DNA of 64,000 nucleotides from positions 1,178,001 to 1,242,000 of the forward strand of contig JAMCAN010000001.1 in NCBI GenBank assembly GCA_023715185.1. The letters are read 5' to 3'. Origin of the DNA: Planococcus sp. MER TA 32b (GTDB taxonomy: Bacteria > Bacillota > Bacilli > Bacillales_A > Planococcaceae). A program made the position numbers and the translations under genes. Positions 9,455 to 18,912 of this stretch are shown here, in pieces; within the stretch, counting starts at the first letter, position 1; the number at the start of each line of letters is the position of its first letter. The notes under the pieces were generated by a model, which saw nothing but the letters and a program-made list of their open reading frames with translations, was not told the origin of the DNA and made no database searches.

Positions 9455-10423
9455 ATGGACGTTTACTTATTACTCGGATTCGGAATTGCTTTATTGCTTA
9501 CTGCTGGATTGATGCCTGTTTTCATCCCATTGCTGCAGCGGATGAAATTCGGGCAGAGCATCCGCGAAGAAGGTCCGGAATCGCATATGAAAAAAACAGG
9601 AACTCCGACAATGGGGGGACTTGTATTCCTGATCGCCATCATTTTGACGGCATTTGGAGTAGCCTTTTTTACAGATTTACTGACGGTGGAATTGATGATT
9701 CTTTTATTGGTGCTATTCGGCTATGGGCTGATCGGTTTCCTCGACGACTTTATCAAAGTCGTGCTGAAGCGCAACCTTGGTTTGACATCACTGCAAAAAC
9801 TTATCGCGCAGATAGTTATTGCTGTTGTCTCTTTCTTCTTATTGGGAATGGTCGAATTCGACACTGGATTAGTCATTCCGTTTACTGAAATTGCTATTGA
9901 GTTGTCGGGGCTTTATGTCCTGTTCATCATCTTCTGGCTGGTCGGTTTCTCGAATGCCGTCAACCTGACAGATGGCCTGGACGGTTTGGTGGCTGGTACA
10001 GCTTCAATCGCTTTTGCGGCTTTTGGGGTTTTGGCTATCAGACAGGACGAAAACGCGATTGCTTTATTCACTTTCATCACAGCGGGAGCATTGATCGGTT
10101 TCCTTGTCTTCAATAAATACCCGGCAAAAGTATTTATGGGTGATACAGGATCCCTTGCTTTGGGCGGCGCGCTGGCAATGGTATCGATCCTGCTAAAACA
10201 GGAATTGCTGTTATTGCTGATCGGGCTTGTGTTTGTAATTGAAACGGCTTCAGTTATCCTGCAAGTCGGAAGCTTCAAATTGAGAAAAAAACGCATATTC
10301 AAAATGAGCCCGATCCATCACCATTTCGAGTTGAGCGGCTGGTCCGAGTGGAAAGTCGTATCGGTGTTTTGGCTTGTTGGCTTGATTGCAGCGGTAATCG
10401 CCGTTGTTTTGGAGGTAATGTAA
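9455..10423 (+). CDS. mraY: Phospho-N-acetylmuramoyl-pentapeptide transferase MraY
   Basis: A 322-residue polytopic membrane enzyme with about ten transmembrane helices. It attaches UDP-MurNAc-pentapeptide to undecaprenyl phosphate, making lipid I. Catalytic motifs are clear: GFLDDFIK, NLTDGLDGL, MGDTGSLALGG and the HHHFELSGW loop near the C-terminus. An AAAGGAG site precedes the ATG. Its stop codon is directly followed by the murD start. Confidence 0.96.
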   Translation: MDVYLLLGFGIALLLTAGLMPVFIPLLQRMKFGQSIREEGPESHMKKTGTPTMGGLVFLIAIILTAFGVAFFTDLLTVELMILLLVLFGYGLIGFLDDFIKVVLKRNLGLTSLQKLIAQIVIAVVSFFLLGMVEFDTGLVIPFTEIAIELSGLYVLFIIFWLVGFSNAVNLTDGLDGLVAGTASIAFAAFGVLAIRQDENAIALFTFITAGALIGFLVFNKYPAKVFMGDTGSLALGGALAMVSILLKQELLLLLIGLVFVIETASVILQVGSFKLRKKRIFKMSPIHHHFELSGWSEWKVVSVFWLVGLIAAVIAVVLEVM

Positions 10424-11782
10424 ATGAAAGACTTAGCACAGGTACACCAAAAAAAAGTATTGGTTCTTGGATTGGCCAAAAGCGGTTTTACAGCTGCCCG
10501 GCTGTTACATAAACTCGGTGCTTTTGTAACAGTGAATGATGCCAAATCTTTTGAAGAGAATCCGGAAGCGCAGGAGCTGTTAAATCTGGGTGTAACGGTC
10601 ATCTGTGGCCGCCATCCGGAAGATTTGCTTGAGGAAGGATTCGAACTTCTCGTCAAAAACCCGGGCATTCCTTATTCCAATCCGATGATAAGAGCAGCGG
10701 AGGAAAAAGGGATCCCGGTCTGGACGGAAATAGAACTCGCCTATAGAATCAGTGAAGCTCCGTTTATCGGTATCACTGGCTCGAACGGAAAGACGACGAC
10801 TACGACTTTGCTGTTCCATATGCTGAATCAGGATGAAAAGAAACCTTTGATAGCAGGGAATATCGGAACAGTGGCAAGCGGCGTAGCGGAACATGCTGAA
10901 AAAGATAATGTCATCGTTACGGAATTATCATCGTTCCAATTGAAAGGGACTGAAACGTTCCGTCCGCGCATCTCCATCATCACCAACCTTTATGAAGCGC
11001 ATCTCGATTACCACGGCACAAAAGAAGATTATGAAGCATCCAAGATGAAGCTGACCCAAAACCAGACATCTGAAGATTATTTCATTTACAATGCCGATCA
11101 GCCGCATCTGGCGGCTTATGCGCAGAAATGTAAAGCCCAGCTTATCCCCTTCACGCTGAAAGGGAAGACGGACGAAAGCATCAGCGCGGATGATGAGTAC
11201 GTCTACTGGCAAGGAGAAAAATTGATCGACCGTTCCGAAATCATGCTGGGCGGCCAGCATAACCTCGAGAATATTCTGGCAGCAGCAGCTGCTGCTCTTC
11301 TATGGGGAGGAACGAAAGAAACTATTATCCGTGTATTGTCGTCATTTACTGGAGTCAAGCACCGTTCGCAATTTGTCGTTAACTGGAAAGGCCGTAAATT
11401 CTACAACGACTCGAAAGCGACAAATGCGCTGGCTACAAAAAGCGCGCTGGAAGCTTTCCCAGGTAACATCGTGCTGTTGGCTGGCGGTCTGGAACGCAAT
11501 CATTCTCTGGAAGAATTAAGACCTTACATGAACAGAGTAAAAGCTCTTGTGACATTTGGCGAAACTTCCGACAGGTTCGGGGATTTCGCAGCCGACTGTG
11601 GAGTAGGAAAAGTTGAAAAAGTATCCGACATGCTAAGCGCTGTCGAAAAAGCTGTCAGCCATTCCGAAGACGGCGACACAATTCTTTTATCACCGGCGTG
11701 TGCAAGCTGGGATCAATACGAAAACTTTGAGATACGCGGAGATGCTTTCATCGAAGCTGTAAGAAAAGTGACAGAAGACTAG
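10424..11782 (+). CDS. murD: UDP-N-acetylmuramoylalanine--D-glutamate ligase
   Basis: A 452-residue Mur ligase adding D-glutamate to UDP-MurNAc-L-alanine in the cytoplasm. The N-terminal Rossmann domain (VLVLGLAKSG), the ATP-binding loop GSNGKTTTT near residue 118 and the NDSKATN region of the C-terminal half are present. It starts one base after the mraY stop. In B. subtilis the following genes would be spoVE, murG and murB; here a dispersed repeat and divIB follow instead. Confidence 0.96.
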   Translation: MKDLAQVHQKKVLVLGLAKSGFTAARLLHKLGAFVTVNDAKSFEENPEAQELLNLGVTVICGRHPEDLLEEGFELLVKNPGIPYSNPMIRAAEEKGIPVWTEIELAYRISEAPFIGITGSNGKTTTTTLLFHMLNQDEKKPLIAGNIGTVASGVAEHAEKDNVIVTELSSFQLKGTETFRPRISIITNLYEAHLDYHGTKEDYEASKMKLTQNQTSEDYFIYNADQPHLAAYAQKCKAQLIPFTLKGKTDESISADDEYVYWQGEKLIDRSEIMLGGQHNLENILAAAAAALLWGGTKETIIRVLSSFTGVKHRSQFVVNWKGRKFYNDSKATNALATKSALEAFPGNIVLLAGGLERNHSLEELRPYMNRVKALVTFGETSDRFGDFAADCGVGKVEKVSDMLSAVEKAVSHSEDGDTILLSPACASWDQYENFEIRGDAFIEAVRKVTED

Positions 11783-11942
11783 AAAAGCGACAGCGCCCGT
11801 TAAGCTCTGAAAGGCATAAGACAGACCGGCAGAGTGGCGTCTTTTGCCACGACAGCTGGGCTGGCTTATGACCCGAGGAGCTGGGCCGCTGGAGTCTGGA
11901 CAGTAGAAAAGCGAAAGCGCCCGTTAAGCTCTGAAAGACATG
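11783..11942 (+). repeat. Dispersed structured repeat, copy R1 plus a truncated tandem copy
   Basis: The gap between murD and divIB is filled by a repeat beginning AAAAGCGACAGCGCCCGTT and ending GGAGTCTGGACAG (to about 11903). A second copy of only its first 37 bases follows (AAAAGCGAAAGCGCCCGTT, from 11906). Internal arms such as GGCATAAGAC and GTCTTTTGCC can pair. The same element occurs at 15955, 23451 and, inverted, at 53157. I see no ORF in it. Confidence 0.85.
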
Positions 11943-11975
11943 GACACCTAGAGATTAAAGAAAGGAGCAGCAATT

Positions 11976-12761
11976 ATGGATAAAGTGATTGATATAGAAG
12001 AACGCATCCCCACGCTTCGCGAGCGTCGGCGAAAAAGAACCAATCGCAAATTCCTGGCATTGCTGTTCATTTTTCTGATCATATTGACGGTCCTGGTCTA
12101 CAGCCAGACAAAGTACAGTAAAATCCAATCCCTTACAGTCAATGGAGAGGTTCTGTACGGCGAAGAAGAATATATTACAGCAAGCAAGCTGGACATCGGC
12201 GCTTCAATGTGGTCTTTCAGCACTGAAGAAGTGGAAGAAGAGATCACGAAGCTTGACTGGGTAAAAGAAGCGGCCGTAAACAAAAAATGGCTGACAGGTG
12301 TAGAAATAACAGTTGAAGAATATCCTTCCATCGGTTATCTGGAAAAGGATGCGGGCTATCAGAAATTATTGGCGAATGGCTATGCTGTCGAATTGCCGGT
12401 TGATAATGTGGATGGACCGATCTTCACTAATTTTGGCAGCGAAGCAACAAGGCTAGAACTTTCAGCGCAATTGGACCAGCTTGATCCCGAAGTGTCGAAT
12501 ATGCTGTCACAGCTTATCCTGACGGAGGGCGAAACGGAATCTGCCAATGTCACCTTATACATGACTGACGGCAACGAAGTCCGGGCGAAATTGAACAGCC
12601 TTGCAGAAAAGCTGGATTACTACCCTTCTTTGACAGCGCAACTGGAAGACGGCCAAAAAGGGGTTTTCGATATGGAAGTCGGTATAACCTTCCGCTCCTA
12701 TGATGACGTCTACGGCCCGCCGAAGGAGGTTTCGGAAGATGAAGAAACCGAACAGCCGTAA
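11976..12761 (+). CDS. divIB: Cell-division protein DivIB/FtsQ
   Basis: A 261-residue bitopic protein: basic N-terminal tail with RERRRKRTNRK, one transmembrane helix (about residues 25-42), a POTRA domain beginning near IQSLTVNG, a beta domain, and an acidic C-terminal tail. DivIB/FtsQ forms a complex with FtsL and DivIC that controls septal wall synthesis. AAAGGAG precedes the ATG. It follows the R1 repeat, which separates it from murD. Confidence 0.92.
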   Translation: MDKVIDIEERIPTLRERRRKRTNRKFLALLFIFLIILTVLVYSQTKYSKIQSLTVNGEVLYGEEEYITASKLDIGASMWSFSTEEVEEEITKLDWVKEAAVNKKWLTGVEITVEEYPSIGYLEKDAGYQKLLANGYAVELPVDNVDGPIFTNFGSEATRLELSAQLDQLDPEVSNMLSQLILTEGETESANVTLYMTDGNEVRAKLNSLAEKLDYYPSLTAQLEDGQKGVFDMEVGITFRSYDDVYGPPKEVSEDEETEQP

Positions 12762-13464
12762 ACGGGAGAACGTCAGCAAATCCATTGTTTTCTCCCTGGT
12801 GTTTCTGGTGCTGGGTTTTATTCTCTCCTATTCCTACAGTCTTTCGCAGTCAGATGACGGCAGCGATAATTTCACCGCCAATTCACAATTCGAACAGGAA
12901 GAAAGCTTCCGGGAAGAATTGATCGAACAGCAGGAACGCAATAAAACGCTTCGCGAAGAAATGCAGTCGAAGCAAGCTGTGCTGCAGGAATTCGAAAGCG
13001 AATTTTCGTCCGGCCAGGAAGACTACAGCGATATTGCTTCAGAGGCGGAAAAGCTGCGGCGCTATGTCGGTTTGATGCCCGTTGAAGGCGAAGGGCTGAA
13101 AATCATTCTTGAAGACGGGGAGTATGGAACCCAAGCTGTAAATCCGAATGATTATATTGTCCATGAGAGCCATGTCTTCCAGGTGATCCATGAAATGTAT
13201 ATTGCAGGGGCTGAAGCAGTCGCGGTAAACGGCCAAAGGATCCATTCGAATTCAACAATTGTTTGCACTGGGCCTGTCATCGAAGTCGATGGTGTGAAAT
13301 ATCCGGCACCATTTACGATTGAAGCAATCGGCAAACCCGACGTCCTGGCTGCTTCCATTGAACTGCCGGGCGGAGTTCTCGATCAGCTGGTCAACGACAA
13401 TATCGTCGTCACTATGGACGAGGGCTTGGAAATAACAATGCCTGCCCTGTTGTCAGAATCATGA
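12739..13464 (+). CDS. DUF881 family protein (YlxW-like)
   Basis: A 241-residue protein with one N-terminal membrane helix, a coiled coil (about residues 45-90) and a DUF881 domain containing VNGQRI. B. subtilis carries two such genes, ylxW and ylxX, at this same spot between divIB and sbp; their role is not firmly known. A longer frame begins at 12700, but AAGGAGGT at 12723-12730 fits the ATG at 12739, giving a 23-base overlap with divIB. Confidence 0.88.
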   Translation: MKKPNSRKRENVSKSIVFSLVFLVLGFILSYSYSLSQSDDGSDNFTANSQFEQEESFREELIEQQERNKTLREEMQSKQAVLQEFESEFSSGQEDYSDIASEAEKLRRYVGLMPVEGEGLKIILEDGEYGTQAVNPNDYIVHESHVFQVIHEMYIAGAEAVAVNGQRIHSNSTIVCTGPVIEVDGVKYPAPFTIEAIGKPDVLAASIELPGGVLDQLVNDNIVVTMDEGLEITMPALLSES

Positions 13465-13480
13465 TTGAGGGGGGAGTTGC

Positions 13481-14197
13481 ATGAAAAAGAAAGTCATTTC
13501 CCGGTTCACGATGATATTATTCGTCATCGGCCTGATGACCGCCATCCAGTTTAATACGATGAATGAACCTGATTCACGGGATACACGGGATGTATGGGAA
13601 ATCAGGCAGGACCTTTCAAGGGAAAAGCAGCTTCACTCTGAGTTATTATCAGAAATCGGTACGCTGGATGAGACTCTGTCAAAATATGAGGAAGCAGCAA
13701 ACGACAGTCCTGAACAAGTTTTAAGAGAAACGGTCGAAGAGCTGAGGCAAGAAGCCGGCCTGACGGAAATATCAGGGCCAGGCCTTAAAGTGATCATTGA
13801 ACCGTCACAGGAAGCGATAGTTACCGGACAGAATATAGATCAGATTTCACCGGCACTCTTAATCCGGTTAGTCAACGAAATAAACAGGTTTAAAGGAATT
13901 GAAATGTCAATTGATGGCAAACGGATCATCAATACGACTCCAATCCGTGACATTAATGGGCGGACGACCATCAACGGCAAGCCGGTCGGAACCCCGCCTT
14001 TTGAGATTAAAATTGTCGCTGGCACATTAGATAATGCTGAGAAAGTATCCAACCATATAAAAGCGTCTCCGATACTTGATGATTTTTACATTGATAATTT
14101 ATCAGTGAACGCAACGGAGCCGCAAGATGAAATCACGGTTGAAGGATATGACGGCGAGCTCGAGCTCGAACATTTAGAAGCGGCGGAGGAGGAATAG
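13481..14197 (+). CDS. DUF881 family protein (YlxX-like)
   Basis: A 238-residue paralogue of the preceding protein: N-terminal membrane helix (about 8-23), a coiled coil around residues 42-90, then a DUF881 domain with SGPGLKVII and SIDGKRI. GGGGGG-rich bases and GAGGGGGGAG precede the ATG. It is two bases upstream of sbp, so the two are co-translated. The function is unknown; position suggests an envelope role tied to division. Confidence 0.87.
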   Translation: MKKKVISRFTMILFVIGLMTAIQFNTMNEPDSRDTRDVWEIRQDLSREKQLHSELLSEIGTLDETLSKYEEAANDSPEQVLRETVEELRQEAGLTEISGPGLKVIIEPSQEAIVTGQNIDQISPALLIRLVNEINRFKGIEMSIDGKRIINTTPIRDINGRTTINGKPVGTPPFEIKIVAGTLDNAEKVSNHIKASPILDDFYIDNLSVNATEPQDEITVEGYDGELELEHLEAAEEE

Positions 14198-14199
14198 CG

Positions 14200-14562
14200 A
14201 TGTGGCTGTCAATATTAGGGCTGATTCTCGGGGTCTCACTTGGGCTTTTGACAGATATACGAATTCCGCCGGAATATGCAAATTACCTGTCAATCGCAGT
14301 TCTTGCCGCTTTGGATACCCTCTTTGGTGGAATAAGGGCGCATTTACAGCAGGTATATGATGACAGAGTATTCGTTTCAGGTTTTTTCTTCAATATTTTG
14401 CTGGCAGCCGGGCTGGCATTTCTCGGAGTTCATCTTGGAGTCGATCTGTACCTGGCAGCGATTTTCGCTTTCGGGGTCAGGTTGTTCCAGAACATTGCAG
14501 TTATCCGGCGCATATTACTCAGCAAATGGACTGATAAAAAGAGCATCCGGGAATCGGTTTGA
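14200..14562 (+). CDS. sbp: Small basic protein Sbp (DUF1290)
   Basis: A 120-residue membrane protein with hydrophobic segments at roughly 3-18, 25-43, 62-80 and 82-100. It matches Sbp of B. subtilis by position (directly before ftsA) and by the PPEYANYLSIAVLAALD segment typical of the family. Its role is not established. It is two bases downstream of the DUF881 gene; a separate promoter for ftsA follows. Confidence 0.88.
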   Translation: MWLSILGLILGVSLGLLTDIRIPPEYANYLSIAVLAALDTLFGGIRAHLQQVYDDRVFVSGFFFNILLAAGLAFLGVHLGVDLYLAAIFAFGVRLFQNIAVIRRILLSKWTDKKSIRESV

Positions 14563-14585
14563 ATTTTCTGATGAAACAAAAAAAA

Positions 14586-14619
14586 TATTGCATCAAATTA
14601 CTTAGACAAGGTGTATAAT
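14586..14619 (+). promoter_or_regulatory. Probable promoter of ftsA
   Basis: A perfect TATAAT lies at 14614-14619, directly preceded by TG. A -35 candidate TTGCAT at 14588-14593 is 20 bases away, longer than ideal, so only the -10 box is well supported. Confidence 0.55.
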
Positions 14620-14667
14620 TTACAATAGAATAATAGTAACTGGAACAAAATAAGGAGGTGCCACGAA

Positions 14668-15954
14668 TTGAGCCAATCAGAATTATATGTAAGTTTAGAT
14701 ATCGGGTCTTCGTCGGTTAAAGTATTGATCGGAGAAATGGCGAATAAGTCGTTGCACGTCATCGGTGTAGGGAACGTAAAATCCAACGGAATTAAAAAAG
14801 GTGCTATCGTTGATATAGATGCGACTGTCCAATCCATTAAAAAAGCTGTCGACCAGGCTGAACGAATGATCGGCAAATCTATTCACGAAGTGGTATTAGG
14901 AATTCCTGCAAACAAGATGATGCTGCAAAGCGTAAAAGGGGTAGTCGCTGTAAACAGCGAAAACCGGGAAATTACAGATGATGATATGGACCGGGTGCTC
15001 GAAGCGGCCCAGGTTATGTCCATTCCACCAGAACGGGAATTGGTGAACATCATTCCTGAGCAATATATCGTAGACCATTTGGATGAAATTAAAGATCCCC
15101 GGGGTATGATTGGGATTCGCCTTGAGATGGATGGTACAATGGTGACTACATCCAAGACGATTTTACATAATGTCCTGCGATGCGTGGAAAGGGCCGGTCT
15201 CCAAATCCGGGATATTTATCCCCAACCACTTGCAGCCGGATATTATGCACTGACAGAGGATGAGAAAAATCATGGCACCGCATGTATCGATATTGGCGGG
15301 GGCTCAACATCCATCGCTATTTTCCAAGATGGCCATCTTGTAGCATCAACAGTCATTCCTGTCGGCGGCGACCATGTAACAAAGGATCTTTCCATTGTAC
15401 TGAAAACGCCTACAGACCAAGCCGAAAAGATTAAACTTGAATATGGGCACGCTTTCTATGATAATGCATCTGAAGACGAATTGTTCGAAGTTCCTGTAAT
15501 CGGATCGGATACAAAAGAGCAATACAGTCAAAAATACATATCTGAAATAATCGGAGTTCGCCTGGAAGAACTTTTCGAATTGATTTTGGATGAATTTTAC
15601 CGCCTTGGTGTTCAGGACCTTCCAGGAGGCGTCGTTTTAACAGGCGGCATGGCGAAACTCGAAGGCCTTCCAGAATTGGCGCGCAACATCCTGCAGACGC
15701 GGGTGCGCTTGTTCACTCCTGAGTATATCGGGGTAAGAGAACCGCAATACACGACTTCGGTCGGCTTGATCCAATACGCTTATATGGAAGATGTTTTCTA
15801 CGGGCGCATCGGAAGCGGCGCCGCGCTCGGCAACCAGCAAAAAGTCGAGCAGGAGCCTAAGCCGCAGAAGCAGAGACCCCAAAAACAGCCAAAAGAGAAC
15901 GGCGAAGGTGTCGTTACAAAAGCCAAAAAAATGTTTGACAGATTTTTTGAATAG
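14668..15954 (+). CDS. ftsA: Cell-division protein FtsA
   Basis: A 428-residue actin-like ATPase that anchors FtsZ to the membrane. The phosphate-1 segment LDIGSSSVKVLIGE, the ACIDIGGGSTS phosphate-2 loop and the VVLTGGMAKLEG adenosine motif are present. The tail is proline/glutamine-rich and ends in an amphipathic helix (KAKKMFDRFFE), the membrane anchor. The start is TTG at 14668, preceded by AAGGAGGTG at 14652-14660. A structured repeat separates it from ftsZ. Confidence 0.96.
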   Translation: MSQSELYVSLDIGSSSVKVLIGEMANKSLHVIGVGNVKSNGIKKGAIVDIDATVQSIKKAVDQAERMIGKSIHEVVLGIPANKMMLQSVKGVVAVNSENREITDDDMDRVLEAAQVMSIPPERELVNIIPEQYIVDHLDEIKDPRGMIGIRLEMDGTMVTTSKTILHNVLRCVERAGLQIRDIYPQPLAAGYYALTEDEKNHGTACIDIGGGSTSIAIFQDGHLVASTVIPVGGDHVTKDLSIVLKTPTDQAEKIKLEYGHAFYDNASEDELFEVPVIGSDTKEQYSQKYISEIIGVRLEELFELILDEFYRLGVQDLPGGVVLTGGMAKLEGLPELARNILQTRVRLFTPEYIGVREPQYTTSVGLIQYAYMEDVFYGRIGSGAALGNQQKVEQEPKPQKQRPQKQPKENGEGVVTKAKKMFDRFFE

Positions 15955-16100
15955 GAAAAGCGTAAGCGAGAGATAGCCCAAACTCGTTTGGGCCTATCTC
16001 TTGCGACGAAGCAGCGCAGCGATGCAGGAGCAGCCTTTTTACCGAAGAGCTGGGCCGCTGAAGTCTGGACAAAGAAAAGCGGAAGTACAGCTTCACTTCC
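15955..16100 (+). repeat. Dispersed structured repeat, copy R2, with an extra hairpin
   Basis: This lies between ftsA and ftsZ. It starts AAAAGCGTAAGCG and carries a hairpin whose arms are GAGATAG-C-CCAAA and TTTGG-G-CCTATCTC (about 15969-15999). It continues through a TTGCGACGAAGCAGCG block and GGGCCGCTGAAGTCTGGAC, ending near GGAAGTACAGCTTCACTTCC. Blocks of it recur at 23627 and 53157-53363, with compensating changes in the hairpin arms in the latter. Confidence 0.83.
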
Positions 16101-16198
16101 CAAAAAAACGCTAAATCTTAAACGTATACTTTCTTGAGCTAAAAAAAACATTGCATCATGCTTAGTCACAAAGCAGGGCAATCTTAGGAGGAAAAAGA

Positions 16199-17380
16199 AT
16201 GTTGGAATTTGATACAACAGTTGATGCTATGGCAGTAATTAAAGTTATCGGTGTCGGTGGCGGCGGAAATAACGCTGTTAACCGCATGATTGAACATGGA
16301 GTAAAAGGTGTCGAATTTATCGCGGTAAACACGGATGCTCAGGCCTTGAATCTTTCAAAAGCTGAAATCCGCCTTCAAATCGGCGGTAAATTGACGCGTG
16401 GACTTGGTGCAGGTGCAAACCCGGAAGTCGGTAAAAAAGCCGCAGAAGAAAGCAAGGAACAGATCGAAGAAGCATTGCGCGGAGCCGATATGGTATTCGT
16501 AACTGCCGGTATGGGCGGCGGAACGGGTACTGGTGCAGCTCCTGTAATCGCAGGAATCGCTAAAGAACTTGGCGCTCTGACAGTCGGTGTTGTGACACGT
16601 CCATTCACATTCGAAGGACGCAAACGTTCCACACAGGCAATCGGCGGTATTGGCCAGATGAAAGAATCTGTCGATACACTGATCGTCATCCCGAATGACC
16701 GTCTTCTTGAAATCGTCGACAAAAACACTCCTATGCTTGAAGCGTTCAGAGAAGCGGACAACGTACTTCGCCAAGGTGTTCAGGGCATCTCAGATTTGAT
16801 CGCTGTGCCTGGACTTATCAACCTTGACTTTGCAGACGTGAAAACGATCATGTCGAACAAAGGCTCCGCATTGATGGGTATCGGTGTTTCTTCAGGTGAA
16901 AACCGCGCTTCCGAAGCGGCCAAAAAAGCGGTATCCAGTCCGCTGTTGGAAGTATCAGTCGATGGCGCGAAAGGTGTTCTAATGAATATCACAGGCGGAT
17001 CGAATCTTAGCCTTTATGAAGTACAGGAAGCTGCTGATATCGTGGCATCTGCTTCTGATGAAGATGTGAATATGATTTTCGGTTCAGTGATCAATGATAA
17101 CTTGAAAGATGAAATTATCGTTACGGTTATCGCAACAGGATTCAACGAAGAACAGCTTCAGCCAAGAACACCTAGAGGTTCAGGTTTGAATACGAGCCGT
17201 GTCCAATCAATTCAGCAGCAGCAAGCTCCACAGCCGACGCTGCGTGAAGCACGCCGTGAGGACCAACGACGCGAAGAACAGGCGCCGGTATACCAGCAAG
17301 AGCCTGTACGCCAGGAAAAACCACAGGATGATGCACTTGATATCCCTACTTTCCTGCGCAACAGACAAAAACGACGTTAA
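16199..17380 (+). CDS. ftsZ: Cell-division protein FtsZ
   Basis: A 393-residue tubulin-like GTPase that polymerises into the Z ring. The nucleotide motifs [11 protein letters not shown] and [10 protein letters not shown] are perfect. The long glutamine/arginine-rich linker (about residues 320-375) ends in the conserved tail DIPTFLRNR, which binds FtsA and SepF. TTAGGAGG precedes the ATG. A terminator follows, so the sporulation sigma genes that come next in B. subtilis are absent. Confidence 0.98.
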   Translation: MLEFDTTVDAMAVIKVIGVGGGGNNAVNRMIEHGVKGVEFIAVNTDAQALNLSKAEIRLQIGGKLTRGLGAGANPEVGKKAAEESKEQIEEALRGADMVFVTAGMGGGTGTGAAPVIAGIAKELGALTVGVVTRPFTFEGRKRSTQAIGGIGQMKESVDTLIVIPNDRLLEIVDKNTPMLEAFREADNVLRQGVQGISDLIAVPGLINLDFADVKTIMSNKGSALMGIGVSSGENRASEAAKKAVSSPLLEVSVDGAKGVLMNITGGSNLSLYEVQEAADIVASASDEDVNMIFGSVINDNLKDEIIVTVIATGFNEEQLQPRTPRGSGLNTSRVQSIQQQQAPQPTLREARREDQRREEQAPVYQQEPVRQEKPQDDALDIPTFLRNRQKRR

Positions 17381-17385
17381 TCCAT

Positions 17386-17414
17386 ACAGCTGCCGAACCG
17401 GCAGCTGTTTTTTT
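17386..17414 (+). terminator. Terminator after ftsZ
   Basis: ACAGCTGCCG and CGGCAGCTGT form a perfect 10-bp stem with a 3-base loop, followed by seven T residues. Confidence 0.93.
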
Positions 17415-17431
17415 CTGCAAAAATGGTGTAA

Positions 17432-17460
17432 TTGATAAATAACTGCAGACTTGGTACAAT
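17432..17460 (+). promoter_or_regulatory. Sigma-A-type promoter of the ylmE-sepF group
   Basis: TTGATA at 17432-17437 and TACAAT at 17455-17460 are separated by 17 bases, between the ftsZ terminator and ylmE. This makes ylmE-sepF-ylmG an independent transcription unit. Confidence 0.75.
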
Positions 17461-17491
17461 TAACTGAACATCCAGGAAAAGTTGTGAATAT

Positions 17492-18160
17492 ATGAAACCC
17501 ATCAAACCAGTATATGAAAATATAAAAAAAGAATTGGATTCCATCAGAGAAGGAATCAATCTCATCGCTGTAACGAAACAGGTTGGTATAGACCGGACAA
17601 AGGAAGCCGTGGAAGCCGGCATTCAGCATCTGGGTGAAAACCGGCCGGAAGGTTTCCAGAAGAAATTCGGAGCGATTAAGGATGGAGCCAAATGGCATTT
17701 CATCGGAAATCTTCAAAGCCGGAAAGTGAAGGAAATCATCAATGACATCGATTATCTTCATTCTCTGGACCGTTTGAGCCTGGCAAAAGAGATTCAGAAA
17801 CGGGCAGATCATGTCATTGATTGTTTTGTTCAAGTAAATGTGTCGAAAGAAGAAAGTAAAAGCGGTATTCTCCCTGAGGAAACGCTTGATTTCATCAAAA
17901 CATTGGAACAATATGATAAAATTAATATAATAGGGTTAATGACAATGGCGCCCAATGTCGAGGATGAAGAAGTATTGAGAAAAGTGTTCCGTGACTTGAA
18001 AGCATTGCAGCAGGATGTCGCTGAACAGGAATGGCCGCATGCCCCGTGTACAGAAACCTCGATGGGCATGTCCAATGATTATTTGATAGCAGCGCAGGAA
18101 GGGGCGACTTTTGTTCGCATCGGGACTGCATTAATAGGTTCAGAAAGTGAGGCAGAATGA
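17492..18160 (+). CDS. ylmE: YggS-family pyridoxal phosphate homeostasis protein
   Basis: A 222-residue single-domain TIM-barrel PLP protein (YggS/YlmE/PROSC family). The cofactor lysine is in LIAVTKQVG, and [17 protein letters not shown] and VRIGTALIG are family motifs. It is a PLP carrier with no known catalytic activity, affecting vitamin B6 and amino-acid balance. No strong ribosome site is seen before the ATG. In B. subtilis ylmD precedes it; that gene is not in this window. The stop overlaps sepF. Confidence 0.92.
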   Translation: MKPIKPVYENIKKELDSIREGINLIAVTKQVGIDRTKEAVEAGIQHLGENRPEGFQKKFGAIKDGAKWHFIGNLQSRKVKEIINDIDYLHSLDRLSLAKEIQKRADHVIDCFVQVNVSKEESKSGILPEETLDFIKTLEQYDKINIIGLMTMAPNVEDEEVLRKVFRDLKALQQDVAEQEWPHAPCTETSMGMSNDYLIAAQEGATFVRIGTALIGSESEAE

Positions 18161-18627
18161 TGAGCATTAAAAATTCATTCAAAAATTTCTTTTATTTAGA
18201 GGAATATGAAGAAGATCAGCCGCAGCAGCAAAACCAGCAGGCTCCGCGCCAAGAGCAGCCAGTCAGCCCTGAAATCCGCAAATCACCGAAAGAGCGGCGC
18301 CAAAAGGCGAACGAAGCTAATATCCCTAATTTGGTGAGCCTGCAGACCGCAGCTTCAAAATCTTCCAAAGTTCATCTGGCGGAACCGCGTGTCTACGCTG
18401 AAGCCCAGGATATTGCAGAACATTTGAAAAGCAAACGTGCTGTAGTCGTCAACCTGCAGCGCATCGAAAAAAGCCAGGGTCTTCGAATCATCGATTTTCT
18501 GAGTGGCACAGTTTATGCACTTGGCGGCGATATACAGCGCATCGGAACGGATATTTTCCTTTGTGTGCCTGATACAGTGGAAGTGGACGGTGCCATTTCC
18601 GATTTCTACTACGATGAAGAACAATAA
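18157..18627 (+). CDS. sepF: Cell-division protein SepF
   Basis: A 156-residue protein with an N-terminal amphipathic membrane-binding helix ([12 protein letters not shown]), a glutamine-rich linker (about 25-60) and the C-terminal SepF domain ([35 protein letters not shown]). SepF bundles FtsZ and tethers it to the membrane alongside FtsA. Two ATG codons are possible, at 18157 and 18160; both overlap or abut the ylmE stop. Confidence 0.94.
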   Translation: MMSIKNSFKNFFYLEEYEEDQPQQQNQQAPRQEQPVSPEIRKSPKERRQKANEANIPNLVSLQTAASKSSKVHLAEPRVYAEAQDIAEHLKSKRAVVVNLQRIEKSQGLRIIDFLSGTVYALGGDIQRIGTDIFLCVPDTVEVDGAISDFYYDEEQ

Positions 18628-18647
18628 AAGAGGTGCATAAATAAAAG

Positions 18648-18911
18648 ATGATATTACTTTTGACTTTGATTTTGAATGCAATACGCATTTACACTTACAT
18701 TTTAATAGCCAGTGTTCTTATGAGCTGGGTGCCGAGTATAAAAGAATCGGCCATAGGCCAATTTATCTCCAGACTTGCAGATCCATACCTGGATTTGTTT
18801 CGTAAATTCATCCCGCCGCTTGGGATGATCGACATTTCTCCAATTGTCGCGATTATCACATTGAACCTGGCTTCGAATGGTTTAATAGTTTTATTCCAAT
18901 CATTTTATTAA
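18648..18911 (+). CDS. ylmG: YggT/YlmG family membrane protein
   Basis: An 87-residue membrane protein with two hydrophobic segments (about 3-25 and 64-86) flanking the conserved LADPYLDLFRKFIPPLGMIDISPI motif region of the YggT family. Members sit beside sepF in Bacillota and cyanobacteria and have been linked to division and nucleoid distribution, but the mechanism is unknown. The best ribosome site, GAGGTG, is 12 bases before the ATG, somewhat far. Confidence 0.88.
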   Translation: MILLLTLILNAIRIYTYILIASVLMSWVPSIKESAIGQFISRLADPYLDLFRKFIPPLGMIDISPIVAIITLNLASNGLIVLFQSFY

Positions 18912-18912
18912 T

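Noticed and set aside
15637-16217. Minus-strand ORFs across the ftsA-ftsZ gap
   Set aside because: They are antisense shadows of ftsA and of the structured repeat R2.
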